64,000 nt of DNA from Utricularia gibba (taxonomy: Eukaryota; Streptophyta; Magnoliopsida; Lamiales; Lentibulariaceae). The position numbers and the translations under genes were made by a program. This document shows positions 41,265 through 54,225 of the stretch, piece by piece (the first letter of the stretch is position 1; each line of letters begins with the position of its first letter). The stretch is taken from positions 310,001 to 374,000 of the forward strand of contig NEEC01000030.1 of assembly GCA_002189035.1 (NCBI GenBank), read 5' to 3'. The notes beneath the pieces were generated by a model. The model was not told the DNA's origin and made no database searches. It worked only from the letters and a program-made list of their open reading frames with translations.

Positions 41265-44200
41265 TTACTCTAAACCTCTTGAACTCCGCCCCAATTCCCG
41301 CTGACCTTCTGGTGGCTCGGGAAAAATCTCATTAGAATGCCGTCTGGATGATGAACGACCGTTTCCGCTTTCATGTGAGCCGGGTCCCTGGAAGCTGCCT
41401 CCTCCTCCACCTTCTATTCGGAGGGAGGTAGAGGCAGCTGCAGGAGGAGGAGGAGCGACATCGGAAGAGCTGCGTCGCCAACTGCCAAAGAGTACTGCGT
41501 TCCAAGAGCTTCTGGAGGATGTTGCTCTGAGCCTTGCGGAGTTACTGCTTTCTTTGTCTTCCCTTACAACCTTAAGAGGGTTCTCCAACGCTTTAAGAAT
41601 GTATCTCATGAGGGGGCGTCGATTCGCCCTAGGATTCAGACAAGACCGAGCCACGATCGCCATTGCCCAGACCTCCTCCAGATGATCCTCATCTATGATC
41701 AACGACGGATCGAGGATGTTTGACACGAGGTCCTTGTCGTAAATGCTGATGTTCGGCAGTATCTCCTCCAAGAAATCCTTCACAACAGAATCAGTGGATG
41801 AGCTGATCCCGATCTTTCCTGTTACCAGCTCTAGTAGAACTTTTCCGAAGCAGAACACATCATAAGCACATGTTGCATTATTGTTCCCTGAAAAACATGA
41901 TAGAAGCAGCAAAAGGGGTTATTAGTCTGAATCAAAGGCGCCAACTTTCAAGAGCAAAACTGACAGATGCAACCACTAGATTTCCGAGATGCCGTGGATT
42001 TGATATACCTGAAGCACCCGGCTCTGGTGCCCTGCATAAAAAGAGCATTTAAGTGAGACTTTTGTATACCCGCAGAAAAGCCAGGTCTTTTTTCAAGCAC
42101 GAAATGCGGCACCACATGATGTTCAGAATGTGGAACCGAATACTCACTGTGGAAGCCGCAGCAACCTTGTGAACATCCTTTGATAAGTATCACCCTCCTG
42201 ATAACAAACCTCACTCAAGCTTCCTAATCGTACTTCATATTTATCATCAAGAAGTATGCTGCTTGCTTGAATATCCCTTGATGCGCGAAAAACGGCAAAC
42301 AGAAAAAAATCAGAATGATAAAAGCGTAGCCGTGTTCTGCTGTAATGTAAACAGGGCTATGGTTATAGGCACAATCCGAGATAAAAGGAAATAAGTATTA
42401 TCTGTTGACACCAAAGGAATTTTCGGGTGCAATCTTGAAGCAATCTACAAACCTGTGAACAAGTGGTGGGCTGCACTCATGGTGCAAGTAGGATAGAGCC
42501 TCTGCAGCTCCAATGGCAATTTTGAGCCTAGTGATCCAGTCGAGCGACTGTAAACCGTCATCTCCAGCCTTTGTTTTCTTGAACAAAGAACTAGCAAGAT
42601 CCCCATATGGCATTTGTTTGTAAACAATAAATTTTTCATTCTCATTCTCTAAGCAATGCCCCAGGAGAGGGACCAATCTAGGATGGGAAACCTTGCTGAG
42701 AATTTCCAACTCTAGCTTGTAACCTTCCTTTTTGGCTGATGACTGCAAATCAGTCCTTTTGATTATTACCGGAATCCCGCTAATGAGCTTTCCAGTAAAG
42801 AGATCGCCCGAATGCCCATGCTTGATAAGATTCAAATCATTCAGTTCTCCTGTGGCTTGAAGAATCTGCTGATATGTGAATGCATCTCCAAGGGTAGAAA
42901 GGTCAAGTGATACTCTGAGACCAGGCGAACTACCAGAAGGTACAGGCTCCAGATCATTAACTCCGGTAATAGCTTTTTCTTTGCTCTTGGACAGCAAAGC
43001 TATGATGATTAGCGGAAGTACAATAAGAACAACGCCTCCTAATACAGACGCTAAAATGATAGGTTTTCTTCGGTCATTCCAGAAGGTTGAACGCCTTGCA
43101 CCCAAAGCCACTCCAAAATTATCAAACACAAGGCGCCTTTCAGCATAAAATGTGGAGCAATCTAAAGCACTCCTCTGATCTGTCAAATTTCTGAGACAAT
43201 TCCCGGATAATGATGCATTGCCATTTGCACTAATGGGAACTATGCCTTGAAAGTAATTCCTTGACAAGTCAATAAATGCGAAACTCCCTATTAAAGGTGT
43301 CAGATTTCCATATAACGAATTACCGGAAAGATTAAAGAAGCCTGTGCGCAGATTAGCGTTTGAGCTCATGTTGGGCAGCAGGCCAGTGAAATTGTTTGAT
43401 GATCCATCAAGGAACTGTAACAATGGCATTGACCACAAGATATTTGGAATAATTCCACTTAAATTGTTATGACTCATGACCAGGAACTGCAACTGAGTCA
43501 AAGGCTCAAATATACTGTCCTGTAGCAACCCTGAAAGCAAATTGTTTCCTATGTGCAATCTCCGCAAGTTTCTCAAGCCTGCCAATTCAGGAGGTACAGA
43601 TCCGGAAAATGTATTAAATCCAAGATCAAGTTCAACCAAACTGTGAAGGCCACCAAGTGATGCAGGAATGGTGGATGAAAAACTGTTCCCTGAAAAATTC
43701 AATGACTGCAACCTCGGCAAAGACCCCAAGCTGGGAACAATCTCATCAGATAAGAAATTCATGGACATATCTAACACTGTAAGATTGAAAAGACTGCTGA
43801 ATGTTTCTGGAATAGAGCCAGTAAGAAAATTCCGCGAAAGATCAAGCACAGAAACCTGAAACAGCTGGCCTAAACTGGGAGGAATTATGCCAGTAAGATT
43901 GTTGTCAGATAAATATAGTTCAACCAAGCTACTTAAATTGCCAAGAGTGGATGGAATGGGACCATTTATGGAACAAGACCGAAGATCAAGCACTTGAATT
44001 GAAGGAAGCTGCAATCCAAACCATGCAGGAACTTGCCCAGGCAGCAGAAAATGTGAAGCATTGAAGTATGACAAATGCGGCAGATTTCGAAGGGAATCCA
44101 CTGAGAACTGAGGGTTCATCATACCCAACCTCGTTCTCCTGAATCTTGAGATGTTGATCTCAGTAACATTGCCATTTTTGCACTGGATTCCAACCCATGA

Positions 44201-44380
44201 GTTACATGGGTCGGATTTGATGGGCCATTCTCTTCCCCTCAACCCTAATGTAGATCTCAATCGAAGCAAAGCATATCTTTCTTGTCTCGATATCACGAAT
44301 TGCTGCTCCAATGTATGACCAAACAAAAAGCAAAAGAGACTCAGCCACCAGATGAACACTGCCCAGCTCCCCCGATCCAT
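41265..44380 (-). CDS. LRR receptor-like kinase with a degenerate kinase domain, four exons
   Basis: The exons are 42453-44380, 42148-42276, 42009-42031 (only 23 nt) and 41265-41887. All junctions are GT...AG and the phases add up to 2703 nt, 900 residues. A signal peptide (1 to about 23) is followed by an N-terminal LRR cap with WVGIQC, about ten leucine-rich repeats (roughly 100-385), a juxtamembrane region, a membrane span at about 440-464 and a kinase-like domain at about 500-790. The tail is rich in Ser, Pro and Gly (APPPPAAAS, EGGGGGS). The layout resembles Arabidopsis At2g16250. The lysine of VIIKR and the HRD motif (R643, D644) are kept, but the glycine loop is only GHSGDL, the catalytic-loop Asn is Ser (ASSILLDD), and the DFG triplet is replaced (VRLGSLSE). 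It probably signals without, or with little, phosphotransfer. The start is the first ATG before the signal peptide. No disabling lesion was seen. Confidence 0.93.
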
Positions 44381-45100
44381 GTTTCTGCCGCAACTTCATT
44401 GAAACTTCAAGATAAAAAGCAATTCAACCAAGCAACGGCACTTGCTTCCGACCCACATTTGACAAAATTATCCGCTACGACCCAAAAAAGTCATCACCAC
44501 ACCAAATCAGACCACCGAAATCCTTTTTTCCTTACATCAGAATACAAAAAAATTAAAAAAAAAAAAAGTAATCCTCAACTCATTTACTCTTCAACCTCCT
44601 CTTGACAAACAGTGGTTCAATTAACGCGACTGGGAGATGAGCTTTGACTCCAGACTTCTGGACTTGGTAAGAAAGAGAGAGAGATAATGAACGAAATAAA
44701 AAAACGCCTACTGCAGGCTGCACAATGGGCACTAGAGATGATGACGATGGGGTGTGTAATAGAGAAAGCCTTTCAGTTTCTCTCGCGCTCTCTCTCCCCC
44801 CATAAAGCGAACCCTACAGCGTAAAAATAGAAAACCCGAACACGATATTGCCAAAAAGGAAGCTTTTTATCATCTTTCTCCTTCCTCTCCCCAGTTTCTT
44901 TCTCACCATTAAAAAAAACAAAGAAGCAGCCAAAAGCCTTTGCACGGCCGCAAATGGGTCGGGTGTTGGAATTCGGGTTCTGGCTAATGACTGAAAGTGA
45001 TGATGTCGAACTCGCATTTCCCCGACGGAAATCATCGTTGGCCATTAATCATTCCATGCTTAGTAGACCATTGCTCTTTTAAGCCGTCATTCTTTCACAC
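44381..45100 (-). promoter_or_regulatory. Upstream region of the receptor-like kinase gene
   Basis: Contains GA/CT-rich microsatellites on the + strand ('gagagagagata' near 44677, 'tctctcgcgctctctctc' near 44778), common in 5' leaders of plant genes. No clear TATA box at a fitting distance was found. The promoter role is inferred from position. Confidence 0.4.
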
Positions 45101-46139
45101 AAATATTCAGCTTTGAGGACTACTTTTGTAACCTCGTGTCCAAGTCAAATCTATTTAATGTTTTTTAATATTTTGGCAAATTATACGAATATATTTAGTA
45201 GAATAGTATAATTAATAATGTATTTGAATTATTCATGTATTATGTAGTTAATATTAAAATTTTTTTATACATAAGTTTTGAATATATATATATATATATA
45301 TTTAAAATAACATTATGTTTTGTAGATGTATTTAACACTTTATAAATTTTGTTATTTAATAAAATTCATTTAAAAGGTGTATTTTTAAATTAGTTTACCG
45401 AACATACATTATTATTAATACACGAATATTTATACAATTAAATTAATTTATCAAACACCTCCTAAAATTCATAATGAAATCTATTTATATTTTTTAAAAA
45501 AATCTCAATTATCTATACTGGCTTTTAATGTTCACAAACGAGTTTTATACCCTTTTGCGTATTATTTTGTATTATGTGCCATAGTCTTTTCAATTTCGCT
45601 CTCTCAACTTAATTTCACAAATCAGACATGTAATGTATGTGAGTGGGGGCTATATCTTGAGTGAGAATAATAAACCTCCCACCCCTAGGAGGAGGGTGAT
45701 CCCACACGCACAACACAACGCATTTTCATTTTATATCTATTTCAACTTCTCGTATGTAGTTGGGATTGATTTAATAAGCAAGCACGCTCGAAACATGGAT
45801 ATATGCCAATAGTTTTATTACGTTAAGCTCAAGAAATGGAATGCATTAAATATGCTTTTGTGTGTGGCTTTGTCTTATTTCTCTTCTCCTCTCTTGTAGG
45901 GTAGTTCCTTAGTTCCCGTGTGCTTCTTCCCTGAGCAACCCACTCGCCACACCTAAAGGTTGCTCATTGCATGTAGGATTTGAAGCCTCATTGTGCGGCC
46001 ACCACGGAACGATAAGTAGAACAATACTTGGGGCTAAAGTGAAGGGATATCGACTATGGGAAAGAACGTAATCCTACGCAAAGAGCCTTTGTGAAAGAAG
46101 TGTTGACAATCAAGCGATGATCATATAGACGAAATACTA
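45101..46139. other. AT-rich intergenic stretch
   Basis: Contains a short TA microsatellite near 45286-45301. No gene recognised; the right part may already belong to an old copia LTR. Confidence 0.45.
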
Positions 46140-46360
46140 TCCTACACCAATTTGGTGTTTCATTTGCTATCTGTTGTTTTGTGATTAATGCACACAAACG
46201 AATTTCCAAGTAAAAACCCCACCATGGGAAAACCTCTTGTTAGGCTCGAGGATTTACTATGATTAGATACAACACAACTCAATGCAACCACACAGCATCA
46301 ACCCAGCACCCACTTTTGCTATTGCAAAACTAGTACTTCAGCAGCCACCTAGACAGAATC
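46140..46360 (-). repeat. 3' LTR of the older copia element, part separated by the inner copia
   Basis: This continues at 51365-51498, where the LTR ends in TTGTTGCA next to a purine-rich tract on the minus strand (TAAGGGAGGGATTG, 51499-51513). The two parts are split by the complete copia element and join at the gaatc target. The left boundary is approximate. Confidence 0.5.
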
Positions 46361-46681
46361 TGTTGGATTTGACGATTTGCAAAAAAAAAAAAAAAAAGAA
46401 AAAAAAAAGAGAAAGAGCAAGGACTCCTTAGAAGATCAACAAACTCCCTCCAAACATTCTACATCAATGTCGTAGCTAAGAGAATAAGATAACCCAAATA
46501 CATATGCCACGTCCCATACCTATTACACTCATTACATTTATATTTAATGGTCACGTGGACTTCACACAGCAAAATACAAATACTCATAATGATAAAGCAA
46601 TTACTTCCTAATCTTCAGGTTTTGCTTTCAATGTATTTCTTTCACTGATGTATCTTCAATTCTCCACTACGATCTCCATCA
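46361..46681 (-). repeat. 3' LTR of the complete copia element
   Basis: The longer of the two LTRs because of an expanded A-rich run near 46381-46410. TGTT...ATCA ends on +, duplication gaatc on its left. Confidence 0.92.
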
Positions 46682-46730
46682 CTCCCCCCATCGCCGTAGG
46701 CTGTTAAACCTCCAAATTCTTTTCCATCTA

Positions 46731-49700
46731 TCACCCCAATTTGGATCTGAAACCAAGGAATTGGTTTCTCCCTAATGCTTTCATGAGAGGATCTACAATT
46801 TGAGAGTGTCCAGGTATATACTTCACTGAGATTTCTTCTCTTTTAACATAATCTCTAATCACATGGTATCTAATACGGATATGTTTTGCCTTCCCAAAGT
46901 GAGTTGGATCCTTTGCAATCGATATTGTTGCCTTATTGTCAATGCTCAGCGGAGTGTCCTGCATCTATATAAATCCAAGTTACTTAAGAGTTTGCCTCAA
47001 CCAAATACAATGATTCGCTGCTTGAGTTGCTACAATATATTCAGATTTTACAATTGATTGAGCAATCACGTTTTGCCGTTTTGTATACTGGGAAATTGGG
47101 CATTAGTTCAAGAAGATGATGAACCCAAATGCACTTTTTGAATCTTCTGCCATAGCATAATCAGCATCAGAAAAAGCCTTCAATGTAAGTTCTAGACTGT
47201 TGCTTTCTGAAGGATAGAAGATTCCAAAATTCATAGTAGATTTTATGTACCGTAATAATCTCTTGGCTGCTACCATGTGAGTTTGCTTAGGATTTTTCAT
47301 ATACCTGGATAAAACATTTACTGAATAGTAGATATCTGATCTGGTATGTGATAAGTAGATTAGACAACCAACCATACTTCTATACGTATTTACATCAGCA
47401 TCCTTTTCACTGTCATCTTTCGTGAGTTGAAGCTTGTATTCCATTGGTGTTTTGGCAATATTGGCTTATGATAATCCAAATCTTTCCAGCAATTCTCTGT
47501 AATATTTTTTTCTGTGAGGTAAACATTCCTCGATTAGGAATTTGTTCAACTTCCAACCCCAAGTAGAGAATGACTTCACCCAAATCACTCATTTCAAATT
47601 CTTGCATCAGTTGTTTCTTCATTTTATCAAATTCTTCCACATGGTTGGAGGTGAGCAAAATATCATCTACATAGAGACTCAAAATGAAAACCGATGAGTC
47701 AATTTTTTTGTAGTATAGACTGTGATCTCCATGAGTCTTTGAAAAACCAATAACCTTTAGGTATTTGTTAAATCTCTCATTCCAAACTCTAGGAGCTTGC
47801 TTTAGTCCATATAAGGCTCTTTTTAACTTATAAACATGATTTTCCATACCTTCTTGTATGAATCCTTCAGGTTGCTCTACAAATATATCCTCTTCCAAGT
47901 ATCCATTTAAGAATGCAGTTTTGATGTCTAGGTGATGCACTTTCCACTCTTTTACAGAGGCAATAGCCAGCAGTAATTTCACGGAGTCCATTCTTGCCAC
48001 TGGTGCTAAAATGTCTTTGTAGTTCACCCCTTGAACTTGGGAATAACCCTTAGCAACTAGTCTTGCCTTGTAGATATTTATAGATCTATCGGCATTTAGT
48101 TTTGTTTTGTATATCCACTCGAGTCCTATTGGTTTGAAAGTTGCTTCTTTAGGTCTTTCCACCAATTCCCAAGTTCCATTCTTTTCTATTGCTTCAATTT
48201 CCTTTTTCATTGCAATTTTCCATTTTCCATCGTTGATAGCTTAAGTAAAGGATTTTGGGTCATCCCTTCCCATGCACGATAGGATTTCATAGTCCACCTC
48301 ATGATTGATATTGTGTAGATCATTTATTGTTCTTGTTCTTCTGACTGTACGAGCTCTATCTTGGGCTTCTCTGTAGTCCTCATATCCATCATCCTCAGAT
48401 GAAGATCCTGAATAATTATGATAATTAATATTTTCATTATTGACTTCCTCTTGTTCTTCTAATATAGAGTTTCTTGCTCCATTGGCATCAAGACTAGTCT
48501 CATGATTTTCATTATTCAGATTTGCTTCCTCTTCTTCAGATTTATATATAACTTCTTCTTCTCTTTTGGCATTCACATCTGCAGGTAAACAAGAGATTTT
48601 ATTATTCTGCAGGTATAATAAAATCTTTACCTTCATCAAAGATTACATGTTTGCTGACAACAATAGCTCCAGTCTCTGGTAATTAAACTCTATATCCTTT
48701 TGTTACATTGCCATATCCCACAAAGATGCTGCAATTAGATCTTTTATCCAACTTTGCTCTAACTGGGGTGGGAATTAGAACATGACAAAGACTACCAAAT
48801 ATTCGTAAATGAGAATAGTTGGGTTTCTTTTCATGCCATAATTCATATGCTGTCTTTCCAAGGGTAACTTTAGATGGTGCCTATTCAACAAGTAGACTGC
48901 TTTAGCAGTAGCTTCTGCCCAGAAATATTGAGGCAAGTGTTTTTCATATAATAAATATCTTGCCATTTCTAAGACCATTCGATTTTTCCTTTCAGATACT
49001 CCATTTTGTTCTGGAGAATATGGAGCAGTGAGTTCATGTATAATACCTTGATTTTTGCAGAAGGCCTTCATTACATGGGAAAGGTATTTCCCTCCATTAT
49101 CTGACCTTAGGATCTTGATCTGTATGCCACTTTGTTTCTCAACCATGGATTTGAATGTCTTAAATATGTCAAAAGTCCGAGCCTTGGATTTTAAGAAATA
49201 TACCCAGCAGTATCTTGTGAAATCATCTATAAATGTAATAAGATATTTGCTGCCGCCTAGAGATGCTTGATTAAATGGGCCACACAAGTCAGAATGTATT
49301 AAATTCAGTTTCTCACATGATCTGTTGGTAGACACTAGATATGCCTTTTTCACTTGCTTCCCTTGTTGACATGTTGTGCACACATGATCAGCGAAGCATA
49401 TATCCCTGAGTTCCATGACTTCAGCATTTTTTTGCAGAATACGTAAATTCTTGAAGCCATAATGCCCGAGCCTCTTATGCCATAAATCACTTTCTTTACT
49501 TACCGTGAGATGGCATTTCTTCTGCTCATATGTATCAATTTTGAGTAGATTATTGGCAACAAACATTGCATTCACAAATATCTTTTTCTCAGGATTGATG
49601 ATGACACAGTTGGTGATTTTTCCATGCAAATTCCGTCCCAACTCAATATTGAAACCTTGTTTTATCAACTGACCGAAGCTTATGAGATTCTGGGATACTC

Positions 49701-51005
49701 TCGGAGCATAGTATACATTCGTTATTTCCAGGAAACCTTGTTCAACTAGTAAACAAATGTTTTCTATTCCAAGTATTTGAACTCCATCACGATTACAACT
49801 ATACATGTCCATGCAGTATTCCTTTTTCAATGATGTGAACAATGATAAATTTGAGCATAAGTGATTAGATGCTCCACAATCAAGATAGCAACCCTTGTCT
49901 TTAGTTTTGTTGGTTGTTAATGCGAAATTCAATTCAATTGCTTCTTCAAATGTAATTTCTTTTTCTCCTTCAAAGAAAGTGAAATTTGTAGTTTGATGTG
50001 AGCTTTTTGCAACTTCATTCTGTTCTATGGCACTTTTGCTCCTTTTCTTCATGAGACAAACTCTTTCCATATGTCCCAACTTTTTACAATCTGAACAAAT
50101 AACATCAGGTCTTACCCAACAGTATTTTGATTTATGATTTTGTTTCTTGCAATGCTTGCATGCATTAGAGCTTAGTGACTAGCAATCTTTAGATTTGTGA
50201 TTGATCTTCCCACAATGTCTACAATTTTCTTCTCTGTTTTGAGTGTCATAGTTCTTAGGTTTTCCTTTGTTCATTGAATCTAATGTTGGAGAAGCTTTCT
50301 TGCTGATAAGTGCAAACTCACCTTTCTTGGGTTCCCCTTCTAAACATATTCTAAAATTAAGCCTTTTTTCCACAGATCCTAGCTCCAAAATAAACTCGTG
50401 GAATGTTGGATCTGCAGTTTTCATATACCTAGGTAGAGTCATTTCTAGCTTCCCCTCAATAAGCTTCCTCATCTTTTCTATGTCTTCAAAAGCAATGATT
50501 TTGGCTTTGAATTTACTTGGTAGACTCATGAGTGCTCTATCAATTACTTTGCTATCATCAAGTTTTTTCTCCCAAAGCTCTGATTTCATTTACCATTCTA
50601 GAGCTTCTCTCATAATAATCATTCACAGATTCTCCTTCCAATATTTTTTTCTCTCAAACTCATCCAACTTGATTTTTAGAAGAAACTTTCTTGATTTCTC
50701 ATCACCTTCGTACATTTCACTGAGTGCATCCCATATTTCCTTGGCTGTTGAGTATAATGCAACTTTATCAAACATTGGTTCAGTCAATGCTTGATAAAGT
50801 GCATTCAAGGCTTCTACCTTTTTGTCAAAAAGCCTACTTGCTTGCTTGATTTGCTCAGGCGTTGAAGCATCCGTAACTCTTGGATCTAGAATATTACTCT
50901 CAACAACATCCCACCACTTCTTTACCTGAAAGTATGTCTTCATCTTCTTTACCCATTTGTGATAGTTGGTTCCATCAAAGATGGGAGGACCAAGATGGTT
51001 GCTTT
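46731..51005 (-). pseudogene. Gag-pol polyprotein of the complete copia element, frameshifted
   Basis: Read on the minus strand. Gag starts PPIFDGTNYHKWVKKMKTYF without a visible start codon upstream and shifts frame at an A-run near 50640 and again near 50585. Three CCHC knuckles follow (CRHCGKINHKSKDC, CKHCKKQNHKSKYC, CSDCKKLGHMERVC; 50240-50045). The protease has LDCGASNHLC, with Cys for the usual Ser/Thr after the catalytic Asp. Integrase has the HxxH/CxxC zinc site and D, D and E in HSDLCGP, RSDNGGKY and NGVSERKN. Reverse transcriptase (48210-47413) keeps YVDD (LYVDDILL). RNase H ends the protein (FSDADYA, then DNKATISIAKDP). Stops near 50179, 48640 and 47100 and several shifts mean that no full polyprotein is made. 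Confidence 0.93.
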
Positions 51006-51049
51006 GAGATATTTTGAGACCTTATCTTCTTCACAGGTTCAAGATGTTT

Positions 51050-51061
51050 GCTCTGATACCA
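51050..51061 (-). promoter_or_regulatory. Copia primer binding site (initiator tRNA-Met type)
   Basis: The minus strand reads TGGTATCAGAGC directly after the LTR end CCAACA. This is the standard copia primer site for first-strand synthesis. Confidence 0.9.
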
Positions 51062-51364
51062 TGTTGGATTTGATGATTTGCAAAAAAAAAAGAGAAAGAG
51101 CAAGGACCCCTTAGAAGATCAACAAACTCCCTCCAAACATTCTACAGCAACGTCGTAGCTAAGAGAAGAAGATAACTCAAATACATACGCCACGTCCCAT
51201 ACCTATTACACTCATTACATTCATATTTAATGGTCATGTGAACTTCACACAACGAAATACAAATACTCATAATGATAGAGCAATTACTTCCTAATCTTCA
51301 AGTTTTGCTTTCATTGTCTTTCTTTCACTGATTTATCTTCAATTCTCCATTGCGATCTCCATCA
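51062..51364 (-). repeat. 5' LTR of the complete copia element
   Basis: 303 bp, same ends as the other LTR, followed on its inner side by the copia primer site at 51050-51061. Duplication gaatc on its right. Confidence 0.92.
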
Positions 51365-51498
51365 GAATCCTTACCCATCCATTGCACATTTTTCTCCCAC
51401 CATGGCTGCCTATTGAAGCCATCACTCATTCCATAACTACGATAGACACGTGGGAGGATTGAGTTACTTCTGGCCCGCACCACTGTAGATTTGTTGCA
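51365..51498 (-). repeat. 3' LTR of the older copia element, part next to its polypurine tract
   Basis: Ends TTGTTGCA on +; on the minus strand a purine tract TAAGGGAGGGATTG precedes the LTR start TGCAACAAATC. It joins the part at 46140-46360 across the inner copia. Confidence 0.6.
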
Positions 51499-54225
51499 AC
51501 AATCCCTCCCTTAGACCAGAAATGATTATTCTTTAACCCTGGAGTATCAACCCCACCTCTTGCATCAGCATGACTTGCATTGAAGAGGCTAGTACTTTTG
51601 TCAATAGATTAGCTAGTTTATGCTCTATTATCACTTTTCCCAGCTCAAATCTCTGCACTTTGAGCATATCTTGAATCCAATGGTATTGTATATCGATATG
51701 CGTTCGAGAGTGATAAGCAACATGTTTACACAATGCTATGGCACCTTGAGTATCACACAAAATCAGAACCTTCTCCTCTTGCGATTTTAAACCCACTTGC
51801 TGGAGAAATCTATCCAGGCACAATGCCTCCTAGCCAGCTTCAGTAAGAGCCATGTACTCAGCTTCAGTGGATGAGAGCGCATCACTTTTCCATAGTGTAG
51901 ATGTCCAAGATACTGTTGCTCCTACTAAAATGGTAATTAGGCCAATAGTAGACCTTCTCTTGTCAATGTCTCTAGCAAGATCGGAATCCATGTACACATA
52001 TGGTTCACAGTTCTTGAACCCAAAACATAACCAGAATTATGTTGTGCCTTTAAGGTACCGAAGCAGCCATTTTGCTGCATCCCAATGAACCTGACCATGA
52101 TTTGCCATAAATCGACTTAAGCAGCTCACAATATAGGCAATATTAGATCGTGTACTGGCCACCATGCACATAATTGAGCCAATCACATACGCAAAAGGAA
52201 ACTGGCTCATTTTGTACCCTTTCTCCCTCAATGTGAGGGCAGAATCCAACATATAACTTCACGGGTTTACTGTCCATCAATCCAAACTTCTTCACGATCT
52301 ATTGAATATACATACTCTGTTTGAGGCTCAACTTTCCAAGTTCCTGATTTCGCATTATATCAATGCCAAGAAATCCATTTAGCAGCACCCCGATCCTTCA
52401 TCTCAAACTCCTGGCTAAGTTGCTGCTTCAACTTATTAATCAACCCCAAAATGCGGCTAATCAACAACATGTTGTCAACATACGGTACGAGTATCACAAC
52501 TCCATCTACGAATCCCTGGAAATACACACAAGCATCAGATTCAAACTTGAAATAACACAATTTCATCATATAATTTTGATTCCACTACCTTGGAGCATGC
52601 TTTAATCCATATAAGCTCTTCTTAAGCTTGCAAACCAGATGCTTCTTGTTTTCCTTGACAAACCCGGGTATCTACTTTATAAATATCTTATCCTCAAGCT
52701 CTCCATGCAAAAATGTTGTCTTTTCATCCATCTGTTGCAATTCAAGGTACGACGTTGCAACAAAGACTAATAGGATATGTATGACAGCAACCTTGGTGAC
52801 AGGGGAGAAAATCTCCTTGTAGTCAACACGTACATGCTGTTTTGCCACACAGACGTTATTTCATCTTCCATTGCCTCAATCCACTTGATCTTATCAGGTA
52901 CACACATTCGTTCATCCACATTTTCTAGCTCACAAGTTTATGTAATCAGGATAAAATCTGTTGAAGCATATCTGGTCCAAGGCAACCAGATTTTTGGACG
53001 ACCGCCTCAATGTTGCACCTCTTTTGATGTACTACGTTGGTGTGTGATAGCATCGCTTGGCAACACCTTGACATGGGAACCCACTTCTAGTGCAAAATCT
53101 GATGAATTGGGCTATTCAATTTGTTGTTGCCCCAGAGACTCCAAAGTTAGTTGGATTTCTGTGTTTGCATTTACAGGTTTTACATTTGATCATTTTTTGT
53201 CTTCTAAAAACTTCACATCTTTATATCTGACAATTTTCCTTGCTGCTGAATCCCACAAACGATAGCCAAGCTCACTCTCCCCAGAACCAAGAAAAATACA
53301 CAGCTTGGAATGATCATCAAGCTTTTTCCTCTTATCACTAGGAACCAAAACAAATGCCTTGCATCCAAATACCCTTAAATATTGGAAGCTAACCAGTCTT
53401 CCAGTCCACAATTCTTCAAGCACATGGAAATTTAGAGTAGCCTTCGGACATTGGTTTGACAAATAACATGTTGTCTTTAAAGCTTCTCCCCAGAAGCGAT
53501 GTTGCAAATCAGCTCCTTTCAGCATACATCTCACATTGTCAAATTATGTGCAATTAATTCTTTCAACAACCTGATTGTGCTGTGGCATTTCAAGTTCAGT
53601 AGCAACTTTCTTTATCCCCACATCTAGGCAGCATCGCTTGAATTCCAAGCTGCTACACTCACCATCATTATTAGTGCATTGGCATTTTAGTTTGGTTTTT
53701 GTCTCCCTTTCAACCATAGCATAAAACTGTTTGAAGCATTCAAACACTTTCAATTTTTGAGTTACCAGATAAACCCAGGACTTGCGCATACCATCATCAA
53801 CGAATGTCAAATAGTGCTTCACTCCTCTTGCAATGGGTGCATTCAATGGACCGCCCACATCCGAGAAAACTTTAATCTAGCTTCTCTTTACACTCTTGCA
53901 TAGTGGATCTAAAAGTCACTCTATGTTGCTTGCCGTAGATGCAACTTTCACACACACTGCAGGCACTCCAAGATTTAAGGCTCCACTATGAACCAATTTC
54001 TGAATCCTTGTCTCATGCGACAACTCATAGGATGAATCATGCTCCAACGCTTCAATTGTATTTACCACCTCAGGTTTCAGCACTATTTTGTAGCACCGGC
54101 CCACTATAGCACCATTTGTCACCTTCATCTAACCCCTAATTAATTTTTAGGTCTTGACACCCAAACTATGGTGATATCCAGGAACATCTAGCTCACAAGC
54201 AGACAACAGATTCACATGTAGAGCT
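51499..54225 (-). pseudogene. Older copia element: integrase to RNase H remnant
   Basis: Minus-strand frames contain, in order: a weak pre-integrase region (54128-53916); integrase (HYLTFVDDGMRKSWVYLV; the second D motif is disturbed, TNNDGE for SDNGGE; HNQVVERIN keeps E); the integrase tail (YLRVFGCKAFVLVP); a reverse transcriptase with YVDN in place of YVDD (52470); then the connection and RNase H (TRSNIAYIVSCLSRFMANHG, CDTQGAIALCKH, HIDIQYHWIQDML). Gag and the 5' LTR are missing; the match ends near 54225 at another LTR. It is more degraded than the copia inserted in its LTR, which fits the nesting order. Confidence 0.85.

Larger units (their letters stand above)
46361..51364 (-). mobile_element. 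Structurally complete Ty1/copia element, target duplication gaatc
   Basis: Two direct LTRs (46361-46681 and 51062-51364) begin TGTTGGATTTGA and end GATCTCCATCA on +. The flanks are gaatc (46356-46360) and gaatc (51365-51369). On the minus strand the primer site TGGTATCAGAGC (51050-51061) follows the 5' LTR, and a G-rich polypurine tract (GATGGGGGGAG, at 46682-46692) precedes the 3' LTR. By eye the LTRs differ at about 19 positions in roughly 300, besides an A-run length difference, so the insertion is not recent. It sits in the 3' LTR of another copia element of the same orientation. Confidence 0.95.

Noticed and set aside
42876-43148. Plus-strand open frames opposite the receptor-like kinase
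   Set aside because: Shadows of the minus-strand gene.
42398-44380. 660-codon frame as a complete receptor protein
   Set aside because: The frame runs past a splice donor at 42452; the real protein continues through three more exons.
50267-50794. Plus-strand open frame of 175 codons
   Set aside because: Antisense of copia gag, no independent support.
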